A stretch of DNA of 64,000 bases from Hygrocybe punicea (GCA_963556145.1 OY744464.1:2542001-2606000); one strand, 5' to 3'; shown: positions 16,250 through 30,545, counted from the stretch's first letter. The notes: generated by a model from the letters alone, not told the origin. Program-made: numbers and translations.

Positions 16250-17455
16250 AGGATTGGCGTGACATTGGTGTTCAATGTGAAATATTGGCAGACATTGGCA
16301 TTGGCATCACCCGGGTAGCATTGGCGTGACATTGGCATCACATCTGCAATATTGGCAGACATTGGCATTGGCATCGACTGAGTAGGATTGGCTTGACATT
16401 GGTGTCCAATGTGAAATATTGGCAGACATTGGCATTGGCATCGCCTGGGTAGGATTGGCGTGACATTGGTGTTCAATGTGAAATATTGGCAGACATTGGC
16501 ATTGGCATCACCCGGGTAGCATTGGCGTGACATTGGCATCACATCTGCAATATTGGCAGACATTGGCATTGGCATCGACTGAGTAGGATTGGCTTGACAT
16601 TGGTGTCCAATGTGAAATATTGGCAGACATTGGCATTGGCATCGCCTGGGTAGGATTGGCGTGACATTGGTGTTCAATGTGAAATATTGGCAGACATTGG
16701 CATTGGCATCACCCGGGTAGCATTGGCGTGACATTGGCATCACATCTGCAATATTGGCAGACATTGGCATTGGCATCGACTGAGTAGGATTGGCTTGACA
16801 TTGGTGTCCAATGTGAAATATTGGCAGACATTGGCATTGGCATCGCCTGGGTAGGATTGGCGTGACATTGGTGTTCAATGTGAAATATTGGCAGACATTG
16901 GCATTGGCATCACCCGGGTAGCATTGGCGTGACATTGGCATCACATCTGCAATATTGGCAGACATTGGCATTGGCATCGACTGAGTAGGATTGGCTTGAC
17001 ATTGGTGTCCAATGTGAAATATTGGCAGACATTGGCATTGGCATCGCCTGGGTAGGATTGGCGTGACATTGGTGTTCAATGTGAAATATTGGCAGACATT
17101 GGCATTGGCATCACCCGGGTAGCATTGGCGTGACATTGGCATCACATCTGCAATATTGGCAGACATTGGCATTGGCATCGACTGAGTAGGATTGGCTTGA
17201 CATTGGTGTCCAATGTGAAATATTGGCAGACATTGGCATTGGCATCGCCTGGGTAGGATTGGCGTGACATTGGTGTTCAATGTGAAATATTGGCAGACAT
17301 TGGCATTGGCATCACCCGGGTAGCATTGGCGTGACATTGGCATCACATCTGCAATATTGGCAGACATTGGCATTGGCATCGACTGAGTAGGATTGGCTTG
17401 ACATTGGTGTCCAATGTGAAATATTGGCAGACATTGGCATTGGCATCGCCTGGGT
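16250..17455. repeat. 201-bp higher-order repeat (trimer of 67-bp units), six copies
   Basis: The diagnostic string GTGTTCAATG (elsewhere GTGTCCAATG) recurs at 16,268, 16,469, 16,670, 16,871, 17,072 and 17,273, exactly 201 bp apart. Each is followed by a CATCACCCGGG junction. Three distinct units are thus locked into a trimer. The same trimer occurs as pairs near 13.92/14.12 kb, 22.16/22.36 kb, 24.98/25.18 kb and 28.13/28.33 kb. A 525-codon minus-strand frame (16,003-17,580) stays open here because the trimer length is divisible by 3. Confidence 0.9.
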
Positions 17456-20400
17456 AGGATTGGCGTGACATTGGCATCACATCTGCAATATTGGCAGACA
17501 TTGGCATTGGCATCGACTGAGTAGGATTGGCTTGACATTGGTGTCCAATGTGAAATATTGGCAGACATTGGCATTGGCATCGCCCGGGTAGCATTGGCGT
17601 GACATTGGCATCACCTCTGCAATATTGGCAAACATTGGCATTGGCATCGACTGAGTAGGATTGGCTTGACATTGGTGTCCAATGTGAAATATTGGCAGAC
17701 ATTGGCATTGGCATCACCCGGGTAGCATTGGCGTGACATTGGCATCACATCTGCAATATTGGCAGACATTGGCATTGGCATCGCCCGGGTAGCATTGGCG
17801 TGACATTGGCATCACATCTGCAATATTGGCAGACATTGGCATTGGCATCGACTGAGTAGGATTGGCTTGACATTGGTGTCCAATGTGAAATATTGGCAGA
17901 CATTGGCATTGGCATCGCCTGGGTAGGATCGGCGTGACATTGGCATCACCTCTGCAATATTGGCAGACATTGGCATTGGCATCGCCCGGGTAGCATTGGC
18001 GTGACATTGGCATCACATCTGGAATATTGGCAGACATTGGCATTGGCATCGACTGAGTAGGATTGGCTTGACATTGGTGTCCAATGTGAAATATTGGCAG
18101 ACATTGGCATTGGCATCGCCCGGGTAGCATTGGCGTGACATTGGCATCACCTCTGCAATATTGGCAAACATTGGCATTGGCATCGACTGAGTAGGATTGG
18201 CTTCACATTGGTGTCCAATGTGAAATATTGGCAGACATTGGCATTGGCATCGCCCGGGTAGCATTGGCGTGACATTGGCATCACATCTGCAATATTGGCA
18301 GACATTGGCATTGGCATCGCCCGGGTAGCATTGGCGTGACATTGGCATCACATCTGCAATATTGGCAGACATTGGCATTGGCATCGCCCGGGTAGGATTG
18401 GCGTGACATTGGCATCACATCTGCAATATTGGCAGACATTGGCATTGGCATCGACTGAGTAGGATTGGCTTGACATTGGCATCACATCTGCAATATTGGC
18501 AGACATTGGCATTGGCATCGCCCGGGTAGCATTGGCGTGACATTGGCATCACATCTGCAATATTGGCAGACATTGGCATTGGCATCGACTGAGTAGGATT
18601 GGCTTGACATTGGTGTCCAATGTGAAATATTGGCAGACATTGGCATTGGCATCGACTGAGTAGGATTGGCTTGACATTGGTGTCCAATGTGAAATATTGG
18701 CAGACATTGGCATTGGCATCGCCCGGGTAGCATCGGCGTGACATTGGCATCACCTCTGCAATATTGGCAAACATTGGCATTGGCATCGACTGAGTAGGAT
18801 TGGCTTGACATTGGTGTCCAATGTGAAATATTGGCAGACATTGGCATTGGCATCGCCCGGGTAGCATTGGCGTGACATTGGCATCACATCTGCAATATTG
18901 GCAGACATTGGCATTGGCATCGCCCGGGTAGCATTGGCGTGACATTGGCATCACATCTGCAATATTGGCAGACATTGGCATTGGCATCGACTGAGTAGGA
19001 TTGGCGTGACATTGGCATCACATCTGCAATATTGGCAAACATTGGCATTGGCATCGACTGAGTATGATTGGCTTGACATTGGTGTCCAATGTGAAATATT
19101 GGCAGACATTGGCATTGGCATCGCCCGGGTAGCATTGGCGTGACATTGGCATCACATCTGCAATATTGGCAGACATTGGCATTGGCATCGCCCGGGTAGC
19201 ATTGGCGTGACATTGGCATCACATCTGCAATATTGGCAGACATTGGCATTGGCATCGCCCGGGTAGCATTGGCGTGACATTGGCATCACATTTGCAATAT
19301 TGGCAGACATTGGCATTGGCATCGCCCGGGTAGCATTGGCGTGACATTGGCATCACATCTGCAATATTGGCAGACATTGGCATTGGCATCGACTGAGTAG
19401 GATTGGCTTGACATTGGCATCACATCTGCAATATTGGCAGACATTGGCATTGGCATCGCCCGGGTAGCATTGGCGTGACATTGGCATCACCTCTGCAATA
19501 TTGGCAAACATTGGCATTGGCATCGACTGAGTATGATTGGCTTGACATTGGTGTCCAATGTGAAATATTGGCAGACATTGGCATTGGCATCGCCCGGGTA
19601 GCATTGGCGTGACATTGGCATCACATCTGCAATATTGGCAGACATTGCCACTGGCATCGACTGAGTAGCATTGGCGTGACATTGGCATCACATCTGCAAT
19701 ATTGGCAGACATTGGCATTGGCATCGCCCGGGTAGCATTGGCGTGACATTGGCATCACATCTGCAATATTGGCAGACATTGGCATTGGCATCGCCCGGGT
19801 AGCATTGGCGTGACATTGGCATCACATCTGCAATATTGGCAGACATTGGCATTGGCATCGCCCGGGTAGCATTGGCGTGACATTGGCATCACATCTGCAA
19901 TATTGGCAGACATTGGCATTGGCATCGCCCGGGTAGCATTGGCGTGACATTGGCATCACATCTGCAATATTGGCAAACATTGGCATTGGCATCGACTGAG
20001 TAGGATTGGCTTGACATTGGCATCACATCTGCAATATTGGCAGACATTGGCATTGGCATCACCTGGGTAGGATTGGCGTGACATTGGCATCACCTCTGCA
20101 ATATTGGCAAACATTGGCATTGGCATCGACTGAGTAGGATTGGCTTGACATTGGTGTCCAATGTGAAATATTGGCAGACATTGGCATTGGCATCGCCTGG
20201 GTAGGATTGGCGTGACATTGGCATCACCTCTGCAATATTGGCAGACATTGGCATTGGCATCGACTGAGTAGGATTGGCTTGACATTGGTGTCCAATGTGA
20301 AATATTGGCAGACATTGGCATTGGCATCGCCCGGGTAGCATTGGCGTGACATTGGCATCACCTCTGCAATATTGGCAAACATTGGCATTGGCATCGACTG

Positions 20401-20756
20401 AGTAGGATTGGCTTGACATTGGCATCACATCTGCAATATTGGCAGACATTGGCATTGGCATCGCCCGGGTAGCATTGGCGTGACATTGGCATCACATCTG
20501 CAATATTGGCAGACATTGGCATTGGCATCGCCCGGGTAGCATTGGCGTGACATTGGCATCACATCTGCAATATTGGCAGACATTGGCATTGGCATCGCCC
20601 GGGTAGCATTGGCGTGACATTGGCATCACATTTGCAATATTGGCAGACATTGGCATTGGCATCGCCCGGGTAGCATTGGCGTGACATTGGCATCACATCT
20701 GCAATATTGGCAGACATTGGCATTGGCATCGACTGAGTAGCATTGGCGTGACATTG

Positions 20757-23700
20757 GCATCACATCTGCAATATTGGCAGACATTGGCATTGGCATCGCC
20801 CGGGTAGCATTGGCGTGACATTGGCATCACATTTGCAATATTGGCAGACATTGGCATTGGCATCGCCCGGGTAGCATTGGCGTGACATTGGCATCACATC
20901 TGCAATATTGGCAGACATTGCCACTGGCATCGACTGAGTAGCATTGGCGTGACATTGGCATCACATCTGCAATATTGGCAGACATTGGCATTGGCATCGC
21001 CCGGGTAGCATTGGCGTGACATTGGCATCACATCTGCAATATTGGCAGACATTGGCATTGGCATCGCCCGGGTAGCATTGGCGTGACATTGGCATCACAT
21101 CTGCAATATTGGCAGACATTGGCATTGGCATCGCCCGGGTAGCATTGGCGTGACATTGGCATCACATCTGCAATATTGGCAGACATTGGCATTGGCATCG
21201 CCCGGGTAGCATTGGCGTGACATTGGCATCACATCTGCAATATTGGCAAACATTGGCATTGGCATCGACTGAGTAGGATTGGCTTGACATTGGCATCACA
21301 TCTGCAATATTGGCAGACATTGGCATTGGCATCACCTGGGTAGGATTGGCGTGACATTGGCATCACCTCTGCAATATTGGCAAACATTGGCATTGGCATC
21401 GACTGAGTAGGATTGGCTTGACATTGGTGTCCAATGTGAAATATTGGCAGACATTGGCATTGGCATCGCCTGGGTAGGATTGGCGTGACATTGGCATCAC
21501 CTCTGCAATATTGGCAGACATTGGCATTGGCATCGACTGAGTAGGATTGGCTTGACATTGGTGTCCAATGTGAAATATTGGCAGACATTGGCATTGGCAT
21601 CGCCCGGGTAGCATTGGCGTGACATTGGCATCACCTCTGCAATATTGGCAAACATTGGCATTGGCATCGACTGAGTAGGATTGGCTTGACATTGGCATCA
21701 CATCTGCAATATTGGCAGACATTGGCATTGGCATCGCCCGGGTAGCATTGGCGTGACATTGGCATCACATCTGCAATATTGGCAGACATTGGCATTGGCA
21801 TCGACTGAGTAGGATTGGCTTGACATTGGCATCACATCTGCAATATTGGCAGACATTGGCATTGGCATCGCCCGGGTAGCATTGGCGTGACATTGGCATC
21901 ACATCTGCAATATTGGCAGACATTGGCATTGGCATCGACTGAGTAGGATTGGCTTGACATTGGTGTCCAATGTGAAATATTGGCAGACATTGGCATTGGC
22001 ATCGCCCGGGTAGCATTGGCGTGACATTGGCATCACATCTGCAATATTGGCAGACATTGGCATTGGCATCGAGTGAGTAGGATTGGCTTGACATTGGTGT
22101 CCAATGTGAAATATTGGCAGACATTGGCATTGGCATCGCCTGGGTAGGATTGGCGTGACATTGGTGTTCAATGTGAAATATTGGCAGACATTGGCATTGG
22201 CATCACCCGGGTAGCATTGGCGTGACATTGGCATCACATCTGCAATATTGGCAGACATTGGCATTGGCATCGCCTGAGTAGGATTGGCTTGACATTGGTG
22301 TCCAATGTGAAATATTGGCAGACATTGGCATTGGCATCGCCTGGGTAGGATTGGCGTGACATTGGTGTTCAATGTGAAATATTGGCAGACATTGGCATTG
22401 GCATCACCCGGGTAGCATTGGCGTGACATTGGCATCACATCTGCAATATTGGCAGACATTGGCATTGGCATCGACTGAGTAGGATTGGCTTGACATTGGT
22501 GTCCAATGTGAAATATTGGCAGACATTGGCATTGGCATCGCCTGGGTAGGATTGGCGTGACATTGGCATCACCTCTGCAATATTGGCAGACATTGGCATG
22601 GGCATCGCCCGGGTAGCATTGGCGTGACATTGGCATCACATCTGCAATATTGGCAGACATTGGCATTGGCATCGCCCGGGTAGCATTGGCGTGACATTGG
22701 CATCACATCTGCAATATTGGCAGACATTGGCATTGGCATCGCCCGGGTAGCATTGGCGTGACATTGGCATCACATCTGCAATATTGGCAGACATTGGCAT
22801 TGGCATCGACTGAGTAGGATTGGCTTGACATTGGTGTCCAATGTGAAATATTGGCAGACATTGGCATTGGCATCGCCTGGGTAGGATTGGCGTGACATTG
22901 GCATCACCTCTGCAATATTGGCAAACATTGGCATTGGCATCGACTGAGTAGGATTGGCTTGACATTGGTGTCCAATGTGAAATATTGGCAGACATTGGCA
23001 TTGGCATCGCCTGGGTAGGATTGGCGTGACATTGGCATCACCTCTGCAATATTGGCAAACATTGGCATTGGCATCGACTGAGTAGGATTGGCTTGACATT
23101 GGTGTCCAATGTGAAATATTGGCAGACATTGGCATTGGCATCGCCTGGGTAGGATTGGCGTGACATTGGCATCACCTCTGCAATATTGGCAGACATTGGC
23201 ATGGGCATCGCCCGGGTAGCATTGGCGTGACATTGGCATCACATCTGCAATATTGGCAGACATTGGCATTGGCATCGACTGAGTAGGATTGGCTTGACAT
23301 TGGTGTCCAATGTGAAATATTGGCAGACATTGGCATTGGCATCGCCTGGGTAGGATTGGCGTGACATTGGCATCACCTTTGCAATATTGGCAAACATTGG
23401 CATTGGCATCGACTGAGTAGGATTGGCTTGACATTGGTGTCCAATGTGAAATATTGGCAGACATTGGCATTGGCATCGCCTGGGTAGGATTGGCGTGACA
23501 TTGGCATCACCTCTGCAATATTGGCAGACATTGGCATAGGCATCGCCCGGGTAGCATTGGCGTGACATTGGCATCACATCTGCAATATTGGCAGACATTG
23601 GCATTGGCATCGCCCGGGTAGCATTGGCGTGACATTGGCATCACATTTGCAATATTGGCAGACATTGGCATTGGCATCGCCCGGGTAGCATTGGCGTGAC

Positions 23701-26384
23701 ATTGGCATCACATCTGCAATATTGGCAGACATTGCCACTGGCATCGACTGAGTAGCATTGGCGTGACATTGGCATCACATCTGCAATATTGGCAGACATT
23801 GGCATTGGCATCGCCCGGGTAGCATTGGCGTGACATTGGCATCACATCTGCAATATTGGCAGACATTGGCATTGGCATCGCCCGGGTAGCATTGGCGTGA
23901 CATTGGCATCACATCTGCAATATTGGCAGACATTGGCATTGGCATCGCCCGGGTAGCATTGGCGTGACATTGGCATCACATCTGCAATATTGGCAGACAT
24001 TGGCATTGGCATCGCCCGGGTAGCATTGGCGTGACATTGGCATCACATCTGCAATATTGGCAAACATTGGCATTGGCATCGACTGAGTAGGATTGGCTTG
24101 ACATTGGCATCACATCTGCAATATTGGCAGACATTGGCATTGGCATCACCTGGGTAGGATTGGCGTGACATTGGCATCACCTCTGCAATATTGGCAAACA
24201 TTGGCATTGGCATCGACTGAGTAGGATTGGCTTGACATTGGTGTCCAATGTGAAATATTGGCAGACATTGGCATTGGCATCGCCTGGGTAGGATTGGCGT
24301 GACATTGGCATCACCTCTGCAATATTGGCAGACATTGGCATTGGCATCGACTGAGTAGGATTGGCTTGACATTGGTGTCCAATGTGAAATATTGGCAGAC
24401 ATTGGCATTGGCATCGCCCGGGTAGCATTGGCGTGACATTGGCATCACCTCTGCAATATTGGCAAACATTGGCATTGGCATCGACTGAGTAGGATTGGCT
24501 TGACATTGGCATCACATCTGCAATATTGGCAGACATTGGCATTGGCATCGCCCGGGTAGCATTGGCGTGACATTGGCATCACATCTGCAATATTGGCAGA
24601 CATTGGCATTGGCATCGACTGAGTAGGATTGGCTTGACATTGGCATCACATCTGCAATATTGGCAGACATTGGCATTGGCATCGCCCGGGTAGCATTGGC
24701 GTGACATTGGCATCACATCTGCAATATTGGCAGACATTGGCATTGGCATCGACTGAGTAGGATTGGCTTGACATTGGTGTCCAATGTGAAATATTGGCAG
24801 ACATTGGCATTGGCATCGCCCGGGTAGCATTGGCGTGACATTGGCATCACATCTGCAATATTGGCAGACATTGGCATTGGCATCGAGTGAGTAGGATTGG
24901 CTTGACATTGGTGTCCAATGTGAAATATTGGCAGACATTGGCATTGGCATCGCCTGGGTAGGATTGGCGTGACATTGGTGTTCAATGTGAAATATTGGCA
25001 GACATTGGCATTGGCATCACCCGGGTAGCATTGGCGTGACATTGGCATCACATCTGCAATATTGGCAGACATTGGCATTGGCATCGCCTGAGTAGGATTG
25101 GCTTGACATTGGTGTCCAATGTGAAATATTGGCAGACATTGGCATTGGCATCGCCTGGGTAGGATTGGCGTGACATTGGTGTTCAATGTGAAATATTGGC
25201 AGACATTGGCATTGGCATCACCCGGGTAGCATTGGCGTGACATTGGCATCACATCTGCAATATTGGCAGACATTGGCATTGGCATCGACTGAGTAGGATT
25301 GGCTTGACATTGGTGTCCAATGTGAAATATTGGCAGACATTGGCATTGGCATCGCCTGGGTAGGATTGGCGTGACATTGGCATCACCTCTGCAATATTGG
25401 CAGACATTGGCATGGGCATCGCCCGGGTAGCATTGGCGTGACATTGGCATCACATCTGCAATATTGGCAGACATTGGCATTGGCATCGCCCGGGTAGCAT
25501 TGGCGTGACATTGGCATCACATCTGCAATATTGGCAGACATTGGCATTGGCATCGCCCGGGTAGCATTGGCGTGACATTGGCATCACATCTGCAATATTG
25601 GCAGACATTGGCATTGGCATCGACTGAGTAGGATTGGCTTGACATTGGTGTCCAATGTGAAATATTGGCAGACATTGGCATTGGCATCGCCTGGGTAGGA
25701 TTGGCGTGACATTGGCATCACCTCTGCAATATTGGCAAACATTGGCATTGGCATCGACTGAGTAGGATTGGCTTGACATTGGTGTCCAATGTGAAATATT
25801 GGCAGACATTGGCATTGGCATCGCCTGGGTAGGATTGGCGTGACATTGGCATCACCTCTGCAATATTGGCAAACATTGGCATTGGCATCGACTGAGTAGG
25901 ATTGGCTTGACATTGGTGTCCAATGTGAAATATTGGCAGACATTGGCATTGGCATCGCCTGGGTAGGATTGGCGTGACATTGGCATCACCTCTGCAATAT
26001 TGGCAGACATTGGCATGGGCATCGCCCGGGTAGCATTGGCGTGACATTGGCATCACATCTGCAATATTGGCAGACATTGGCATTGGCATCGACTGAGTAG
26101 GATTGGCTTGACATTGGTGTCCAATGTGAAATATTGGCAGACATTGGCATTGGCATCGCCTGGGTAGGATTGGCGTGACATTGGCATCACCTTTGCAATA
26201 TTGGCAAACATTGGCATTGGCATCGACTGAGTAGGATTGGCTTGACATTGGTGTCCAATGTGAAATATTGGCAGACATTGGCATTGGCATCGCCTGGGTA
26301 GGATTGGCGTGACATTGGCATCACCTCTGCAATATTGGCAGACATTGGCATAGGCATCGCCCGGGTAGCATTGGCGTGACATTG
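20757..26384. repeat. Tandem duplication of a 2,814-bp (42-unit) satellite block
   Basis: About 20,757-23,570 is repeated at about 23,571-26,384. Rare markers recur at an offset of exactly 2,814 bp: CACATTTGC at 20,829 and 23,643, the CATTGCCACTGG unit, the CATCGAGTGAGTAG unit, CATTGGCATGGGC, and CATAGGCATCG at about 23,533 and 26,347. The flanking units differ, which delimits the block. The copies look essentially identical, so the duplication is young or is an assembly duplication. Confidence 0.85.
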
Positions 26385-29300
26385 GCATCACATCTGCAAT
26401 ATTGGCAGACATTGGCATTGGCATCGCCCGGGTAGCATTGGCGTGACATTGGCATCACATCTGCAATATTGGCAGACATTGGCATTGGCATCGCCCGGGT
26501 AGCATTGGCGTGACATTGGCATCACATCTGCAATATTGGCAGACATTGGCATTGGCATCGACTGAGTAGGATTGGCTTGACATTGGTGTCCAATGTGAAA
26601 TATTGGCAGACATTGGCATTGGCATCGCCTGGGTAGGATTGGCGTGACATTGGCATCACCTCTGCAATATTGGCAAACATTGGCATTGGCATCGACTGAG
26701 TAGGATTGGCTTGACATTGGTGTCCAATGTGAAATATTGGCAGACATTGGCATTGGCATCGCCTGGGTAGGATTGGCGTGACATTGGCATCACCTCTGCA
26801 ATATTGGCAAACATTGGCATTGGCATCGACTGAGTAGGATTGGCTTGACATTGGTGTCCAATGTGAAATATTGGCAGACATTGGCATTGGCATCGCCTGG
26901 GTAGGATTGGCGTGACATTGGCATCACCTCTGCAATATTGGCAGACATTGGCATGGGCATCGCCCGGGTAGCATTGGCGTGACATTGGCATCACATCTGC
27001 AATATTGGCAGACATTGGCATTGGCATCGACTGAGTAGGATTGGCTTGACATTGGTGTCCAATGTGAAATATTGGCAGACATTGGCATTGGCATCGCCTG
27101 GGTAGGATTGGCGTGACATTGGCATCACCTTTGCAATATTGGCAAACATTGGCATTGGCATCGACTGAGTAGGATTGGCTTGACATTGGTGTCCAATGTG
27201 AAATATTGGCAGACATTGGCATTGGCATCGCCTGGGTAGGATTGGCGTGACATTGGCATCACCTCTGCAATATTGGCAGACATTGGCATAGGCATCGCCC
27301 GGGTAGCATTGGCGTGACATTGGCATCACATCTGCAATATTGGCAGACATTGGCATTGGCATCGCCCGGGTAGCATTGGCGTGACATTGGCATCACATCT
27401 GCAATATTGGCAGACATTGGCATTGGCATCGCCCGGGTAGCATTGGCGTGACATTGGCATCACATCTGCAATATTGGCAGACATTGGCATTGGCATCGAC
27501 TGAGTAGGATTGGCTTGACATTGGTGTCCAATGTGAAATATTGGCAGACATTGGCATTGGCATCGCCCGGGTAGCATTGGCGTGACATTGGCATCACCTC
27601 TGCAATATTGGCAAACATTGGCATTGGCATCGACTGAGTAGGATTGGCTTGACATTGGCATCACATCTGCAATATTGGCAGACATTGGCATTGGCATCGC
27701 CCGGGTAGCATTGGCGTGACATTGGCATCACATCTGCAATATTGGCAGACATTGGCATTGGCATCGACTGAGTAGGATTGGCTTGACATTGGCATCACAT
27801 CTGCAATATTGGCAGACATTGGCATTGGCATCGCCCGGGTAGCATTGGCGTGACATTGGCATCACATCTGCAATATTGGCAGACATTGGCATTGGCATCG
27901 ACTGAGTAGGATTGGCTTGACATTGGTGTCCAATGTGAAATATTGGCAGACATTGGCATTGGCATCGCCCGGGTAGCATTGGCGTGACATTGGCATCACA
28001 TCTGCAATATTGGCAGACATTGGCATTGGCATCGAGTGAGTAGGATTGGCTTGACATTGGTGTCCAATGTGAAATATTGGCAGACATTGGCATTGGCATC
28101 GCCTGGGTAGGATTGGCGTGACATTGGTGTTCAATGTGAAATATTGGCAGACATTGGCATTGGCATCACCCGGGTAGCATTGGCGTGACATTGGCATCAC
28201 ATCTGCAATATTGGCAGACATTGGCATTGGCATCGCCTGAGTAGGATTGGCTTGACATTGGTGTCCAATGTGAAATATTGGCAGACATTGGCATTGGCAT
28301 CGCCTGGGTAGGATTGGCGTGACATTGGTGTTCAATGTGAAATATTGGCAGACATTGGCATTGGCATCACCCGGGTAGCATTGGCGTGACATTGGCATCA
28401 CATCTGCAATATTGGCAGACATTGGCATTGGCATCGACTGAGTAGGATTGGCTTGACATTGGTGTCCAATGTGAAATATTGGCAGACATTGGCATTGGCA
28501 TCGCCTGGGTAGGATTGGCGTGACATTGGCATCACCTCTGCAATATTGGCAGACATTGGCATGGGCATCGCCCGGGTAGCATTGGCGTGACATTGGCATC
28601 ACATCTGCAATATTGGCAGACATTGGCATTGGCATCGCCCGGGTAGCATTGGCGTGACATTGGCATCACATCTGCAATATTGGCAGACATTGGCATTGGC
28701 ATCGCCCGGGTAGCATTGGCGTGACATTGGCATCACATCTGCAATATTGGCAGACATTGGCATTGGCATCGACTGAGTAGGATTGGCTTGACATTGGTGT
28801 CCAATGTGAAATATTGGCAGACATTGGCATTGGCATCGCCTGGGTAGGATTGGCGTGACATTGGCATCACCTCTGCAATATTGGCAAACATTGGCATTGG
28901 CATCGACTGAGTAGGATTGGCTTGACATTGGTGTCCAATGTGAAATATTGGCAGACATTGGCATTGGCATCGCCTGGGTAGGATTGGCGTGACATTGGCA
29001 TCACCTCTGCAATATTGGCAAACATTGGCATTGGCATCGACTGAGTAGGATTGGCTTGACATTGGTGTCCAATGTGAAATATTGGCAGACATTGGCATTG
29101 GCATCGCCTGGGTAGGATTGGCGTGACATTGGCATCACCTCTGCAATATTGGCAGACATTGGCATGGGCATCGCCCGGGTAGCATTGGCGTGACATTGGC
29201 ATCACATCTGCAATATTGGCAGACATTGGCATTGGCATCGACTGAGTAGGATTGGCTTGACATTGGTGTCCAATGTGAAATATTGGCAGACATTGGCATT

Positions 29301-29720
29301 GGCATCGCCTGGGTAGGATTGGCGTGACATTGGCATCACCTTTGCAATATTGGCAAACATTGGCATTGGCATCGACTGAGTAGGATTGGCTTGACATTGG
29401 TGTCCAATGTGAAATATTGGCAGACATTGGCATTGGCATCGCCTGGGTAGGATTGGCGTGACATTGGCATCACCTCTGCAATATTGGCAGACATTGGCAT
29501 AGGCATCGCCCGGGTAGCATTGGCGTGACATTGGCATCACATCTGCAATATTGGCAGACATTGGCATTGGCATCGCCCGGGTAGCATTGGCGTGACATTG
29601 GCATCACATCTGCAATATTGGCAGACATTGGCATTGGCATCGCCCGGGTAGCATTGGCGTGACATTGGCATCACATCTGCAATATTGGCAGACATTGGCA
29701 TTGGCATCGACTGAGTAGGA
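24450..29720. repeat. Satellite block repeated at a 3,149-bp (47-unit) offset
   Basis: Units from about 24,450 to 26,570 recur at about 27,599 to 29,720 with a 3,149-bp offset, including the paired GTGTTCAATG trimers and the CATGGGC, CACCTTTGC and CATAGGC marker units. Correspondence ends where 29,721 onward reads ATTGCCTTGAC instead of ATTGGCTTGAC. The offset equals 2,814 + 335 bp (five units), as expected if the 938-bp duplication and a small deletion followed the 2,814-bp event. Confidence 0.75.
25450..27325. repeat. 938-bp (14-unit) tandem duplication inside the satellite
   Basis: The block 25,450-26,387 recurs at 26,388-27,325. It includes the rare CATGGGCATCG, CACCTTTGC and CATAGGCATCG units in the same order at an offset of 938 bp. 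It is nested in the larger duplications. Confidence 0.8.
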
Positions 29721-30049
29721 TTGCCTTGACATTGGTGTCCAATGTGAAATATTGGCAGACATTGGCATTGGCATCGCCTGGGTAGGATTGGCGTGACATT
29801 GGCATCACCTCTGCAATATTGGCAAACATTGGCATTGGCATCGACTGAGTAGGATTGGCTTGACATTGGTGTCCAATGTGAAATATTGGCAGACATTGGC
29901 ATTGGCATCGCCCGGGTAGCATTGGCGTGACATTGGCATCACATCTGCAATATTGGCAAACATTGCCATTGGCATCGACTGAGTAGGATTGGCTTGACAT
30001 TGGTGTCCAATGTGAAATATTGGCAGACATTGGCATTGGCATCGCCCGG

Positions 30050-30545
30050 GTAGGATTGGCGTGACATTGGCATCACATCTGCAATGTTGGCAGACATTGG
30101 CATTGGCATCGCCCGGGTAGGATTGGCGTGACATTGGCATCACATCTGCAATATTGGCAGAAATGGGCATTGGCATCGACTGGGTAGGATTGGCGTGACA
30201 TTGGCATCACATCTGCAATATTGGCAGACATTGGCATTGGCATCGATTGGGTAGGATTGGCGTGACATTGGTGTTGAATCTGAAATATTGGCAGACATTG
30301 GCATTTGCATCGCCTGGGTAGGATTGGCGTGACATTGGCCTTGAATGTGAAATATTGGCAGACATTGGCATTGCCATCGACTCGGTAGTCTTCGCATGAC
30401 ATTGGCATCCAATGTGAAATATTGCCAGGCATTGGCATTCCCTTTGAATGGGCAGTTTTGGCCTGAGATTGATTTCTTCAAGCAATCATTGGTGGACATT
30501 TGCATTGGCATCACTGCAGTAAATCTGGGACCCACACATCCAGTT
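30050..30545. repeat. Degenerate right edge of the satellite
   Basis: Units become progressively diverged: GATTGGGTAGG near 30,244, GTGTTGAATCTG near 30,270, GCCTTGAATGTG near 30,338 and GACTCGGTAGTCTTCGC near 30,380. After about 30,440 only scattered ATTGGCAT-like pieces are left. Decay at the edge with homogeneity inside is the usual pattern for arrays maintained by unequal exchange. Confidence 0.85.

Larger units (their letters stand above)
1..30438. repeat. 67-bp satellite/minisatellite array, about 450 tandem units
   Basis: Head-to-tail units of 67 bp fill the first 30 kb and run off the left edge. Each unit contains the core ATTGGC at unit positions 1, 12, 32, 42 and 48, so the unit itself grew from shorter ATTGGC-bearing pieces. 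Two main variants alternate: one carries CCCGGGTAG and GCATCACATCTGC, the other GACTGAGTAGG and GTGTCCAATGTGAAA. Most neighbouring units differ by only a few bases. Because 67 is not a multiple of 3, three units (201 bp) make a 67-codon peptide period on the minus strand. This yields many overlapping open frames that start MPMPMSANI and are rich in Met, Cys and Gln. I regard these frames as a by-product and not as genes. The function is unknown; centromeric, subtelomeric or neutral satellite are all possible. Confidence 0.97.

Noticed and set aside
19..30438. Dozens of minus-strand frames of 78-525 codons beginning MPMPMSANI
   Set aside because: They are periodic readings of the 67-bp satellite in three frames. 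They overlap each other and end wherever CAGATGTGA falls in phase. There is no sign of a gene start or of codon-level constraint.
1..30438. CRISPR array
   Set aside because: Units are contiguous and nearly identical along their whole length, with no constant-repeat/unique-spacer alternation, and the context is eukaryotic.
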